Below are positions 55,136 to 63,288 of a stretch of 64,000 nucleotides of DNA, one piece after another (positions within the stretch are counted from its first letter, which is position 1; the number at the start of each line of letters is the position of its first letter). Under the pieces are notes generated by a model that made no database searches, had not been told where the DNA came from, and worked only from the letters and a program-made list of their open reading frames with translations. The stretch comes from Methanogenium organophilum. Lineage in GTDB: Archaea > Halobacteriota > Methanomicrobia > Methanomicrobiales > Methanomicrobiaceae. A program made the position numbers and the translations under genes. The stretch covers positions 1,488,001 to 1,552,000 of the forward strand of contig NZ_CP113361.1 of the NCBI RefSeq assembly GCF_026684035.1, in the 5' to 3' direction.

Positions 55136-57604
55136 ATGGATACTGTGACTATTTCAAAATATAAACCATATGTTATTATTGGTATTCTTCTTCTCCTCGC
55201 AATCCTTGCTCTCTGGCTCCGTATGCTGCCTGCTGCAGGACTTGTGACGGACGAGGGAGTGGATCTCCTGGGAAATGATCCCTGGTATAACCTGCGTCAG
55301 GTAGAGTCGATGGTGGAAAATTTCCCGTCCTATCTCTGGTTTGACACGATGACAGAATACCCGACAGGTAATGTGAACCATTGGGGGCCACTTTTCATTC
55401 AGGTTATTTCGGGACTCTGTATCCTGCTGGGGGCTGCAACCCGTCCTGAGATCATGTATGTCGCTTCATGGGTGCCGCCACTGATGGGGATGTTGACAGT
55501 TCCGGTTCTTTATCTCACAGGAGAGAGAATAGGTGACTGGAAATGCGGTCTTTTTGCCGCTATTTTTGGTGCGGTTGTGTCAGGACAGTTCTTTTACCGG
55601 TCGCTCTTTGGGTTTGTGGACCATCATATCGCAGAAAGTCTTTTTGGGCTGCTCTTTTGTCTCTGCTATATCATCACGTTAATGGAAATCCGAAAGAATC
55701 CTGTTCATTTCTCTGATATTGAAACCGTTAAGCGTCCGGCGTTATTTGCCCTTGGGACAGGAATCACTTTCATACTGGGTTTAGGGGTGATGCCGACAAT
55801 GATTCTCTTTGGAATGATTGTAGCAGTGTACACTCTCTTCCAGTATCTCTATGATTTTTGGAGAGAGTATGAGAATGACGGACTGCTGCTGGTAAATGGC
55901 ATCGTCTTTTTCTCTGCGATAGCAGGCATCCTTATAATCGGGTTTAATACAGCGTCCCTTTCACTGGCACGGTATTCACCGGCGCAGGTGATTGCCTACC
56001 TTGCCCTGATCATTGCAACGGCTGCCCTCTGGTATATCTCCCGTGCGCTGAAGGGGAAACCCTGGTATTACTATCCGGGAGTTCTTGCAGGGATTGGTGT
56101 CGCGATATCCGCTCTCCTGTATATCATTGCACCTGATTTTTATCAGATGCTGATTGGCAATTTCTTTGCCTTCTTTGGGCAGTCAGCAACAGTAATGACT
56201 GTCCTGGAAGCCCGGCCGTGGGAGGCCGCAAATGCATGGAGGTCATTTGGCTTTGGCCTCATTCTGATGTTTGGTGGGTTTGTGGCACTTATCTGGAATT
56301 TTATCCGGCAAGGACGTGCCGAACACCTTTTCGTGGTGGTCTGGTCTGCTGTGATTCTCTTATCAACCATTCAGCACGTGCGCTATGAATACTATATTGC
56401 AGTAAATATTGCGCTTCTCGCAGGATACTTCCTGTACTGGACATTTACAGCGGTAGAGGGCCGTTTTTTACAGATGGCCGGCATCCGCAGTGACGAAGCA
56501 GTAGTGGAAGAAGTTTCGTCTCCGTCTGAAAAGGCGAAGAAAGGAAAACAGCACGGTACAAAGAAAGCATCAAAAGAGGTAAAACATACAAATCATGATG
56601 GATCGTCATCGGCTGCTACTATCCCGTTTGCAGTTGGTGTGATCTTCTCCCTCCTCTTTATCGCTTCCTCTCTTGCGGTCGATATGGATATCGGAAACGG
56701 AATGGCATATGGGGGCATGCAGCCGGACTGGTATTCGTCTCTTGAATGGTTTGGCGAGAACTCTCCTGACCCGGGGGTTGACTATTATGAAATCTATGAC
56801 CAGGAGACCTTCACCTACCCTCCTGAGTCATATGGCGTAATGTCGTGGTGGGACTATGGTCACTACATCACATTTGTCTCCAAACGGATTCCCAATGCAA
56901 ATCCATTCCAACATGGTGTCGCAGGACCGGACGGTGCGGCTGCGTTCTTTTTGCAGGACACAGAAGAGAATGCAAATACAATACTGGATAATGTTGGGAC
57001 ACAGTATGTCATTACGGATATTGAGATGGATACCGGTAAATTCCCGGCAATGTCTACATGGTATAACCCTGATGTAGGAAGTACTCCGTATATGGGTGGA
57101 TACAGCGACCAGAACGGAAATCAGGGGTACATTTACAGTGAAAAATATTTCCAGACCATGGTTTCGCGTCTGCATAATTTCGACGGGTCAATGGCTGAGC
57201 CGGATGAGAATTATCTTCTGGTGAATAATGGGGAGACTTATAGTTATCTCGTTACTTCCCCGGTGAAACCGGTACCGGCCCTGCAGCATTATCGACTGGT
57301 CCATGAATCAGATACTAATGTCTTCAGCAATGCAGCGGTGGGTGACCTGAAGTATGTCAAGATATTTGAGTATGTCCCCGGTGCCGTAATCAAAGGGAAC
57401 GGCGTCATTGAGCTGCCACTGAAGACCAATACCGGCCGTGAGTTTACCTACCGGCAGGAAAGTGTAAATGGCTCATTTGTGGTGCCGTATCCAACGGATG
57501 GTTCTGTGCCTGGTATTACAACCCTTGGGCCATATACCATCGCAGGGACCGGGCAGACCTTCACGGTCACCGAATCTGACATACAGTCCGGAAATCAACT
57601 ATAG
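55136..57604 (+). CDS. aglB: oligosaccharyltransferase AglB (STT3 family)
   Basis: 822 residues with about 12 membrane helices, then a soluble C-terminal domain from about 530. The catalytic motif is WWDYG at 571-575 (SWWDYGHYITF), and the first-loop acidic site reads DLLGNDPWYNLRQVE. A Lys-rich stretch (about 465-485) and then a helix precede the soluble part. It transfers the lipid-linked glycan to Asn-X-Ser/Thr. It is next to nucleotide-sugar and glycosyltransferase genes. Confidence 0.94.
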   Translation: MDTVTISKYKPYVIIGILLLLAILALWLRMLPAAGLVTDEGVDLLGNDPWYNLRQVESMVENFPSYLWFDTMTEYPTGNVNHWGPLFIQVISGLCILLGAATRPEIMYVASWVPPLMGMLTVPVLYLTGERIGDWKCGLFAAIFGAVVSGQFFYRSLFGFVDHHIAESLFGLLFCLCYIITLMEIRKNPVHFSDIETVKRPALFALGTGITFILGLGVMPTMILFGMIVAVYTLFQYLYDFWREYENDGLLLVNGIVFFSAIAGILIIGFNTASLSLARYSPAQVIAYLALIIATAALWYISRALKGKPWYYYPGVLAGIGVAISALLYIIAPDFYQMLIGNFFAFFGQSATVMTVLEARPWEAANAWRSFGFGLILMFGGFVALIWNFIRQGRAEHLFVVVWSAVILLSTIQHVRYEYYIAVNIALLAGYFLYWTFTAVEGRFLQMAGIRSDEAVVEEVSSPSEKAKKGKQHGTKKASKEVKHTNHDGSSSAATIPFAVGVIFSLLFIASSLAVDMDIGNGMAYGGMQPDWYSSLEWFGENSPDPGVDYYEIYDQETFTYPPESYGVMSWWDYGHYITFVSKRIPNANPFQHGVAGPDGAAAFFLQDTEENANTILDNVGTQYVITDIEMDTGKFPAMSTWYNPDVGSTPYMGGYSDQNGNQGYIYSEKYFQTMVSRLHNFDGSMAEPDENYLLVNNGETYSYLVTSPVKPVPALQHYRLVHESDTNVFSNAAVGDLKYVKIFEYVPGAVIKGNGVIELPLKTNTGREFTYRQESVNGSFVVPYPTDGSVPGITTLGPYTIAGTGQTFTVTESDIQSGNQL

Positions 57605-57637
57605 AAACCCGATACAAAAATGATGGCGTCCTGTTCT

Positions 57638-58819
57638 TCAGGACAGTCTTCTCTTTTTTACCCGTGACGGGTCAATATACGATACCTCAAATCCGGGAAT
57701 AACAACCCGCCAGACAGGCAGGGCCGTCCGTGTGAGGTCTGCAATACAGATACGGTCGGTGTGCGGGGCAACGGCCGCAATCGCTGCGGTTAATTCTTCA
57801 TCAGTCGCCTCGTGGTTAGTTGTCGGAATTTCTTCGCATGAGATTTCTGGTGCATCTGCAAACCAGAGACGGTTTATCCGTTTGTATCGCTCATAGCCTG
57901 CCTTTTCGACCATCGCTGAGCGTCCGGCATGGATGCCAATCTCTTTTGTGAAGATCTGCAATGCACGGTTTCGCGCCAGTTTTAGCAGTGTGCATGCGGC
58001 TGCCACGTCAGGATTGGGATGGGTAGATGCGGCCATCATGATCATGAAGGGATCCCGTGTTATGGTGTCATCTGCAACAGCTGCGACAGTAGGAATGCCA
58101 TAGAGATCATCCAGAATCCACATGGTGACGTCGATGTTTTCTGCTGCAAAGGTTTCCATGAGCTTATCTGCAGGAGTTCCCGATTCAGGGACAAGGCGTC
58201 TTCCCAGAGACTGGTTTTTTTCCGCTCGGCTGAGTGCGTCCCGTTCAATTACTTCGTAGATGCCATGGATGATAGCTTCTTCCGGGGTGCTGCCTGCCCC
58301 CAGACCATTTGGATCACTTCGGAAGAGCTGATTTGCCATTCCCAGTGGATCATAGGGGTGATATATCGCATTTGCCGGGATGTACACCCGTTCGTCGTGC
58401 AGAATATCCTGTCCCGGAACCCAGTGAAGTTTCTCACCAATCTCCGGTTTTCGGGGAAGTATCAGTTCTTCAGGATCAACTGCCCGTGTCAGTCCCACTT
58501 CTTCATACGATGCAATATCCATGGAACCCCCGCAGTATGTTGCACTGAAGCGTTCTACGGTTCCCATCATGGCGGCGCACCGGGCGTCTAATGCTGTTGT
58601 TCCTGCACCGGCAGTTACTTTTCCCAGTTTCTCTCGTGGTCGGATGGTACACCAGACAGGAATACCGAGACGATCTTTTCCGGTAATTTCCAAAAAATCT
58701 GCAATCGCCATTTCTCCTGCAAGTGCCCCCGCAGTTTCGTATGTCTCTTCAGCGGTACGGGTGCGTGGGACACCGGATGTGGTGCTATATTCGTGGCGAC
58801 TGAGTTTGAACTGGTTCAT
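57638..58819 (-). CDS. YcaO-like protein, methyl-CoM reductase thioamidation type
   Basis: 393 residues from the ATG at 58819 (MNQFKLSRHEYSTTSGVPRTR). YcaO ATP-binding features include TAGAGTTALDARCAAMMGTVERFSA, GLGAGSTPEEAIIHGIYEVIERDA and the C-terminal VVIPGFEV. This is methanogenesis marker protein 1; in methanogens it helps install the thioglycine of McrA. The TfuA-like partner is not adjacent. The gene is convergent with aglB and divergent from the DUF2098 gene. Confidence 0.88.
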   Translation of the reverse strand: MNQFKLSRHEYSTTSGVPRTRTAEETYETAGALAGEMAIADFLEITGKDRLGIPVWCTIRPREKLGKVTAGAGTTALDARCAAMMGTVERFSATYCGGSMDIASYEEVGLTRAVDPEELILPRKPEIGEKLHWVPGQDILHDERVYIPANAIYHPYDPLGMANQLFRSDPNGLGAGSTPEEAIIHGIYEVIERDALSRAEKNQSLGRRLVPESGTPADKLMETFAAENIDVTMWILDDLYGIPTVAAVADDTITRDPFMIMMAASTHPNPDVAAACTLLKLARNRALQIFTKEIGIHAGRSAMVEKAGYERYKRINRLWFADAPEISCEEIPTTNHEATDEELTAAIAAVAPHTDRICIADLTRTALPVWRVVIPGFEVSYIDPSRVKKRRLS

Positions 58820-58876
58820 TATACCTATCATTTACGATCCAGTTTTTTTATATCTTGGCTCATCCTTTCTTTCTGT

Positions 58877-59167
58877 ATGGAAGATGTGGCCATACGTCCT
58901 GGGATGCGTGTCCGCTATCCGCGTACCGGGACCGCAGGCACGGTTGTGCGGATTGAGGAGATAGATGGCAACGAATTTGCTGAAGTTGATACAACGGAGC
59001 TCCTCTACCGGACTGATCAGCTGGTTCCCATTGAGGGCGAAATAGAAGAGCCGAAAAAAGTGCGGAAATCTTCCGATATATCAGATTATGAGCGTCTCAA
59101 AGAGATTGAATCATCAGAGGATATGCAGGAAAAATATGATCAGGTATCGGGTGTTGGTGCCGGATAA
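58877..59167 (+). CDS. DUF2098 family protein
   Basis: 96 residues from the ATG at 58877 (MEDVAIRPGMRVRYPRTGT). An SH3-like beta barrel is probable (about 1-55: GMRVRYPRTGTAGTVVRIEE), followed by an acidic helical tail. DUF2098 is a methanogen-specific family of unknown function. Its start region is only 57 bp from the divergent YcaO gene, so both are likely controlled from the same gap. Confidence 0.8.
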   Translation: MEDVAIRPGMRVRYPRTGTAGTVVRIEEIDGNEFAEVDTTELLYRTDQLVPIEGEIEEPKKVRKSSDISDYERLKEIESSEDMQEKYDQVSGVGAG

Positions 59168-59199
59168 CCTGAATGTATACGAACCGAAACTGCCTGATA

Positions 59200-59622
59200 C
59201 TACTCTTCAATCGGGATGGTTGTCAGTTTCACTGATTCAACCCCTTTCTGTGACATCAGCCGTTCGGCGATATTCTTAAGTTTTTCCCCATCTCCACGGA
59301 GAAGAATCACCTCTACACATTTATCATGGCTGACATGGGAATGGAGCGATGACTGAATGACGTCCAGATATTCGTGCTGGATTTCAGTAAGGACCTGCAG
59401 CAGACCGCGATGTTCATGATCATAGACCATGGTAATCACTCCCTGCCGTTCGCCAGTAACATCTGACATCCATTTGTAATAGGTGATATAATTGCGAATA
59501 GCATCGCGTATTCCTTCTGAGCGTGATGAATACCCGCGGTATTCAAGTATTTCATCAAATCTGTCCAGAAGATTTTTTGGAAGGGAGATTCCGATTCGTG
59601 AAAGGTCTGATTCGTGTGACAT
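59200..59622 (-). CDS. nikR: nickel-responsive transcriptional regulator NikR
   Basis: 140 residues: a ribbon-helix-helix DNA-binding domain (RIGISLPKNLLDRFDEIL, 9-26) and an ACT-like metal domain. Nickel ligands H83, H94, H96 and C102 have the 11/2/6 spacing of E. coli NikR (H76, H87, H89, C95). GAGGAG lies about 6 bp before the ATG. It probably represses nickel-uptake genes when nickel is plentiful; the ABC transporter at the left end of this window is a candidate target. Confidence 0.94.
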   Translation of the reverse strand: MSHESDLSRIGISLPKNLLDRFDEILEYRGYSSRSEGIRDAIRNYITYYKWMSDVTGERQGVITMVYDHEHRGLLQVLTEIQHEYLDVIQSSLHSHVSHDKCVEVILLRGDGEKLKNIAERLMSQKGVESVKLTTIPIEE

Positions 59623-59639
59623 ATCTGCTCCTCAAAAAT

Positions 59640-59673
59640 TGTCAAGTGTCCTATGTTGTACTTATTAGTGACA
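59640..59673. promoter_or_regulatory. candidate NikR operator
   Basis: TGTCA (59640-59644) and TGACA (59669-59673) are inverted with 24 bp between, just upstream of the nikR ATG. NikR sites in bacteria are inverted half-sites of 6 bp with about 16 bp between (28 bp overall); here the arms are shorter and the spacing wider. This is a weak candidate noted for checking. Confidence 0.2.
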
Positions 59674-59849
59674 TTGCTTATGTTTTTTCTTACTCTGTGT
59701 TAATTATTACTGTTATTTTTTGGAACCGCTTCTGATGTCTGAGACTTAACCCGTTCTATCCTCCTGTTGGGGTGTCAGCAATGATGAATCGGCACACCGA
59801 GTAGGTATAAGTAGAGCGGTTGTATATTAATAAGGAGGTTTGAAGTTCA

Positions 59850-61079
59850 TTGAGTGATCCATTGATTCCCAGTGTCAACATCGGCGTAGTCGGGCATGTT
59901 GACCATGGCAAGACTACGCTTGTGTCTGCACTTACCGGCTTATGGACGGACCGGCATAGTGAGGAGATCAAACGAGGGATCTCCATCAGGCTTGGATATG
60001 CGGACGTTACCTTTTACCAGTGTCCGTCGTGCGAAGGTCCGGAGGCATTTTCCACGTCTAATAAATGCGAATGTGGAGAAAACGGGGAGCCTGTGCGTAC
60101 CATATCCTTTGTGGACGCGCCTGGCCACGAGACGCTGATGGCAACCATGCTCTCAGGGTCTGCACTGATGGACGGCGCCATGCTCGTTATTGCAGCAAAT
60201 GAGCGCTGTCCACAGCCGCAGACGAAAGAACATCTGATGGCACTGGAGCTTGTGGGTATTAAAAACATCGTGATTGTCCAGAACAAGATTGATGTCGTCT
60301 CTCAGGCTGATGCAATGGAGAATTACCAGCAGATCCGTGAGTTTGTGAAGGGAACAATTGCAGAAAACGCGCCGGTGATCCCGGTATCTGCACAGAAAAA
60401 GATCAATTTCGGGGCACTTGTCCAGGCACTCAATGAGTATATACCTGAACCGGATCGTGACCCGGATGACGAACCCCTTCTTCTGATTGCCCGTTCCTTT
60501 GATATCAATAAACCCGGATGCAGCTGGCGTGAGGTAAAGGGAGGCGTGATCGGAGGATCCCTGACGCAGGGGCTTCTTCATGATGGCGATGAACTTGAGA
60601 TTCGCCCCGGGCTGAAGGTCCAGGTGGAAAATCAAACCATTTGGGAACCCATTCAGACAAAAGTGACGACAATCAACGCTGGTTCCAAACGGGTGCCCGA
60701 GGCAACGCCTGGAGGTCTTTTAGGGGTTGGCACAAAACTTGATCCGGCACTGACGAAAAGTGACGCACTCTCCGGTCAGGTGGCAGGGCACATAGGGCAC
60801 CTGCCTCCGGTGTGGAACAAACTTGCATTCAACGTTAAGCTGATGGAACGGGTTGTCGGTTCTGACGATGAGTTCACCATTGATCCGCTCCGCCACAAAG
60901 AACCTCTGATGCTTTCGGTTGGTACTGCAGTGACGGTCGGGGTAGTCGTAAATACCAAAAAAGACGTCGTTGAAGTCGTTCTGAAACGACCAGTATGTGC
61001 AGCTGTTGGATCACAGATTGCGATATCGCGGCAGGTCGGCGGACGCTGGCGTCTGATCGGTATGGGGACACTGGTCTGA
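59850..61079 (+). CDS. eif2g: translation initiation factor aIF2 gamma
   Basis: 409-residue GTPase that delivers initiator Met-tRNA. G1 is GHVDHGKT (15-22), G3 DAPGHE and G4 NKID; zinc ligands C58, C61, C73 and C75 form the archaeal/eukaryotic zinc knuckle between switch regions. The start is TTG at 59850, 10 bp after AAGGAGGT (59832-59839), since no in-frame ATG lies nearby. It heads a cluster of information-processing genes. Confidence 0.95.
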   Translation: MSDPLIPSVNIGVVGHVDHGKTTLVSALTGLWTDRHSEEIKRGISIRLGYADVTFYQCPSCEGPEAFSTSNKCECGENGEPVRTISFVDAPGHETLMATMLSGSALMDGAMLVIAANERCPQPQTKEHLMALELVGIKNIVIVQNKIDVVSQADAMENYQQIREFVKGTIAENAPVIPVSAQKKINFGALVQALNEYIPEPDRDPDDEPLLLIARSFDINKPGCSWREVKGGVIGGSLTQGLLHDGDELEIRPGLKVQVENQTIWEPIQTKVTTINAGSKRVPEATPGGLLGVGTKLDPALTKSDALSGQVAGHIGHLPPVWNKLAFNVKLMERVVGSDDEFTIDPLRHKEPLMLSVGTAVTVGVVVNTKKDVVEVVLKRPVCAAVGSQIAISRQVGGRWRLIGMGTLV

Positions 61080-61460
61080 GTGCAGGTCCTCTTCGATGCA
61101 AATGCACTGATGATTCCGGTCCAGTTCGGTGTGGATGTCTTCACCGGGGTGGAGGAGCTCGTCGGTGCGTTTGAACCGGTGACGCTCGTGGGCGTGAATG
61201 ATGAACTTGTTGGGCTTTCTCATGGGCAGGGCCGCAATGCGGCTGCAGCCCGGGTGGGGGCCACACTTGCTTCACGGTGTAGTGTGGTGAGAAGTCCGTA
61301 TCAGACACTGCCGGTGGATGACCGGATTGTACGGTATGCAGAAGAAAATGGCTGCATAGTGGTGACAAACGACAGACACCTTCGTGAAGAACTGCTTCGC
61401 CGGCATATAGATGTGATATATCTGCGTGAGAAAAAGAGGCTCGATATTATTCGGGGATAG
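61080..61460 (+). CDS. PIN-domain protein (Fcf1/archaeal rRNA-processing type)
   Basis: 126 residues. The PIN-fold acidic residues are in VLFDANALMIP (D6), GVEELVG (acidic), PVDDRIV and VVTNDRHLRE. The GTG start at 61080 follows the aIF2-gamma stop directly. In archaea this conserved neighbour of aIF2-gamma is thought to act in rRNA processing rather than as a toxin: no antitoxin gene is adjacent. Confidence 0.82.
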   Translation: MQVLFDANALMIPVQFGVDVFTGVEELVGAFEPVTLVGVNDELVGLSHGQGRNAAAARVGATLASRCSVVRSPYQTLPVDDRIVRYAEENGCIVVTNDRHLREELLRRHIDVIYLREKKRLDIIRG

Positions 61461-61472
61461 ACGGGTGATGAC

Positions 61473-62084
61473 ATGTATTATAAGATGACACTTAAAGACA
61501 AGGTGCGGGTACCTCCCAGCCGTCTTTGGGATAAAGAGATAACAAACGAACAGGACAATGAAGATTATCTTGAACATATCAGGGTCGTTGTTCTGGACGT
61601 GCTGCAGGAGCAGCTTGAGGGGAGCATCGACAAGGCGATTGGTATTTTCATCGCCGTAACGAAGATCTGTGAAATTGGTGAGGGCGATATTATCCCCAGT
61701 GATGGTGGTGTATATTACTCCGTAACATTCGAAGCGCTTGTCCTGCGCCTGGCCCATCAGGAGGTCATTGAGGGTGTTGTGGTGGAGACCACCAGTTTCG
61801 GTGCGTTTGTCTCCCTGGGGCCAATAGATGCCATGTTGCATGTGAGTCAGATATCTGATGATTACATCAATTATGATGAGAAGAACAGCATGCTCATCTG
61901 CCAGGAGACAAAGCGCCAGATCCGCACTGGCGATGGACTGCGGGGACGTATTGTAGCACTTTCCCTCTCCGAGCGTGAACCACGCGAGTCAAAGATTGGC
62001 CTTACCATGCGCCAGTCGGGCCTGGGAACAACAACCTGGCTTGATGAAGAATTTGAAGCGGAGCAGGCTGAAAATGGCGCCTAA
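61473..62084 (+). CDS. rpoE: DNA-directed RNA polymerase subunit Rpo7 (RpoE')
   Basis: 203 residues. The N-terminal RNP-like domain (MYYKMTLKDKVRVPPSRLW) and C-terminal S1 domain (EVIEGVVVETTSFGAFVSLGPIDAMLHVSQI) form the stalk with Rpo4. The C-terminal tail is acidic. It overlaps the spt4 start by 11 bp. Gene order Rpo7-Spt4-DPCK-eS24-eS31 is common in archaea. Confidence 0.95.
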   Translation: MYYKMTLKDKVRVPPSRLWDKEITNEQDNEDYLEHIRVVVLDVLQEQLEGSIDKAIGIFIAVTKICEIGEGDIIPSDGGVYYSVTFEALVLRLAHQEVIEGVVVETTSFGAFVSLGPIDAMLHVSQISDDYINYDEKNSMLICQETKRQIRTGDGLRGRIVALSLSEREPRESKIGLTMRQSGLGTTTWLDEEFEAEQAENGA

Positions 62085-62271
62085 AAAGCAACCCTATGTT
62101 TGTCGCGGCTGCCACCGGGTGGTGGACGGGGAGTCATGTGTGATGTGTGGCTCTTCGAATCTTACACAGGACTGGGCTGGATATTTGGTTATTATTGATC
62201 CAAAGCATTCCGATATTGCAAAAAAGATGAATGTGGACACTCCCGGACGGGTAGCACTGAAGGTCCGGTAA
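62074..62271 (+). CDS. spt4: transcription elongation factor Spt4 (RpoE'')
   Basis: 65 residues. Zinc-ribbon cysteines are C10, C13, C22 and C25 (VCRGCHRVVDGESCVMC), followed by LTQDWAGYLVIIDP, the Spt4 signature. The ATG at 62074 lies within the Rpo7 gene. Spt4 binds Spt5 and increases processivity of RNA polymerase. Its stop shares one base with the next start. Confidence 0.94.
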   Translation: MAPKKQPYVCRGCHRVVDGESCVMCGSSNLTQDWAGYLVIIDPKHSDIAKKMNVDTPGRVALKVR

Positions 62272-62759
62272 TGGATTATACCCTTCCCGATGAATACCGG
62301 AAGTATTTCCGGGAACCATTTGGGCCTCTTTTTCAGGATATAATTGCCGCAAAGGACGAATTTGCGGACTGTATGATTATTGCAGTCGGTGATGTCGTTA
62401 CACATAATCTTGTAGAGGCGGGTATTCTACCTGATTTGGCGGTGATAGATGGCAGCACGATGCGTGAACCCTGCAACCGGGAGGTGGATCTTTCTATTCC
62501 GGAGGTAGGAGTATCAAATCCGGCGGGAATGATCACTGGGGCACTCATCAGGGCGATAGGGGATGCAATGCACGCAGGGCCGCGTCTTGTTCGTGTTGAC
62601 GGTGAGGAAGACCTCGCAGTGATTCCGGCTATACGCGCCGCACCTGATGGCGCCTGTGTGCTTTACGGGCAGCCGGGAGAGGGTGTGGTTGTGATAACGG
62701 TGGATGCCGATGCCCGGGATAAGGCTGATAAGCTCTTTCGCCTCTTTGTGGCGGTCTGA
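62271..62759 (+). CDS. GTP-dependent dephospho-CoA kinase (DUF359)
   Basis: 162 residues. The archaeal dephospho-CoA kinase family is marked by VGDVVTHNLVEAGILPDLAVIDGSTMR near the N terminus and by VRVDGEEDLAVIPAI and GQPGEGVVVI later. This family phosphorylates dephospho-CoA with GTP, the last step of CoA synthesis, and is not related to bacterial CoaE. It fits the usual position between spt4 and eS24. Confidence 0.9.
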   Translation: MDYTLPDEYRKYFREPFGPLFQDIIAAKDEFADCMIIAVGDVVTHNLVEAGILPDLAVIDGSTMREPCNREVDLSIPEVGVSNPAGMITGALIRAIGDAMHAGPRLVRVDGEEDLAVIPAIRAAPDGACVLYGQPGEGVVVITVDADARDKADKLFRLFVAV

Positions 62760-62822
62760 ACCGGTTATCGTTTTTGATCACGACTTTTAAGTAAGTATAT
62801 TTACAATATTGTAGGGATATCG

Positions 62823-63128
62823 ATGGATTTTGAATTTGCACGTGATGAATACAACGGGCTGTTAAAGAGGAGAGAACTTGAATTCCTCCTCACATTTGAG
62901 GGGGCAACTCCCTCAAGACGGCAGATTCTCGGAAAACTTTGCGCTCTGCAAAATGTTCCTGAGGACCGTGTGGTGCTTGACTCAATTAAGACAAGCTTTG
63001 GAAAGCAGGAACTGAACGGATACGCACGTATTTACGAAGATGTTGAGACTCTGAAGGCAACCGAGCCCGGGTATCTCGTTGAGCGCAGCAGCGCTCCTGA
63101 GACTGGTGAAGGTGCAGAGGAGGCATAA
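62823..63128 (+). CDS. rps24e: 30S ribosomal protein eS24
   Basis: 101 residues. The eS24 fold is seen in [26 protein letters not shown] and [23 protein letters not shown]-like GTATATTTA (62795-62803) is 24 bp before the start, so it may have its own promoter and a nearly leaderless transcript. A ribosome-binding GGGATATCG lies before the ATG. eS31 starts 1 bp after the stop. Confidence 0.93.
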   Translation: MDFEFARDEYNGLLKRRELEFLLTFEGATPSRRQILGKLCALQNVPEDRVVLDSIKTSFGKQELNGYARIYEDVETLKATEPGYLVERSSAPETGEGAEEA

Positions 63129-63129
63129 T

Positions 63130-63285
63130 ATGGCTGTAAAACGCAGTGAATACTATACCATTGAAGGGAGCACCGCTGTTCCTCAGCGTAAGGCATGTCC
63201 GCGCTGTGGTCCGGGTGTCTTTATGGCAGAGCACAAGGACCGTGTTTCGTGCGGCAAGTGCGGATATACAGAATTCAAGCAATAG
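63130..63285 (+). CDS. rps27ae: 30S ribosomal protein eS31
   Basis: 51 residues. Zinc cysteines are C23, C26, C41 and C44 ([15 protein letters not shown]). The ATG at 63130 begins [13 protein letters not shown], the archaeal eS31 N terminus without the ubiquitin fusion of eukaryotes. It follows eS24 by 1 bp and precedes kae1 by 3 bp. Confidence 0.94.
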   Translation: MAVKRSEYYTIEGSTAVPQRKACPRCGPGVFMAEHKDRVSCGKCGYTEFKQ

Positions 63286-63288
63286 ACA

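Noticed and set aside
61080-61460. PIN-domain gene as a VapC toxin
   Set aside because: No antitoxin gene is adjacent, and the position after aIF2-gamma is that of the conserved archaeal rRNA-processing PIN protein.
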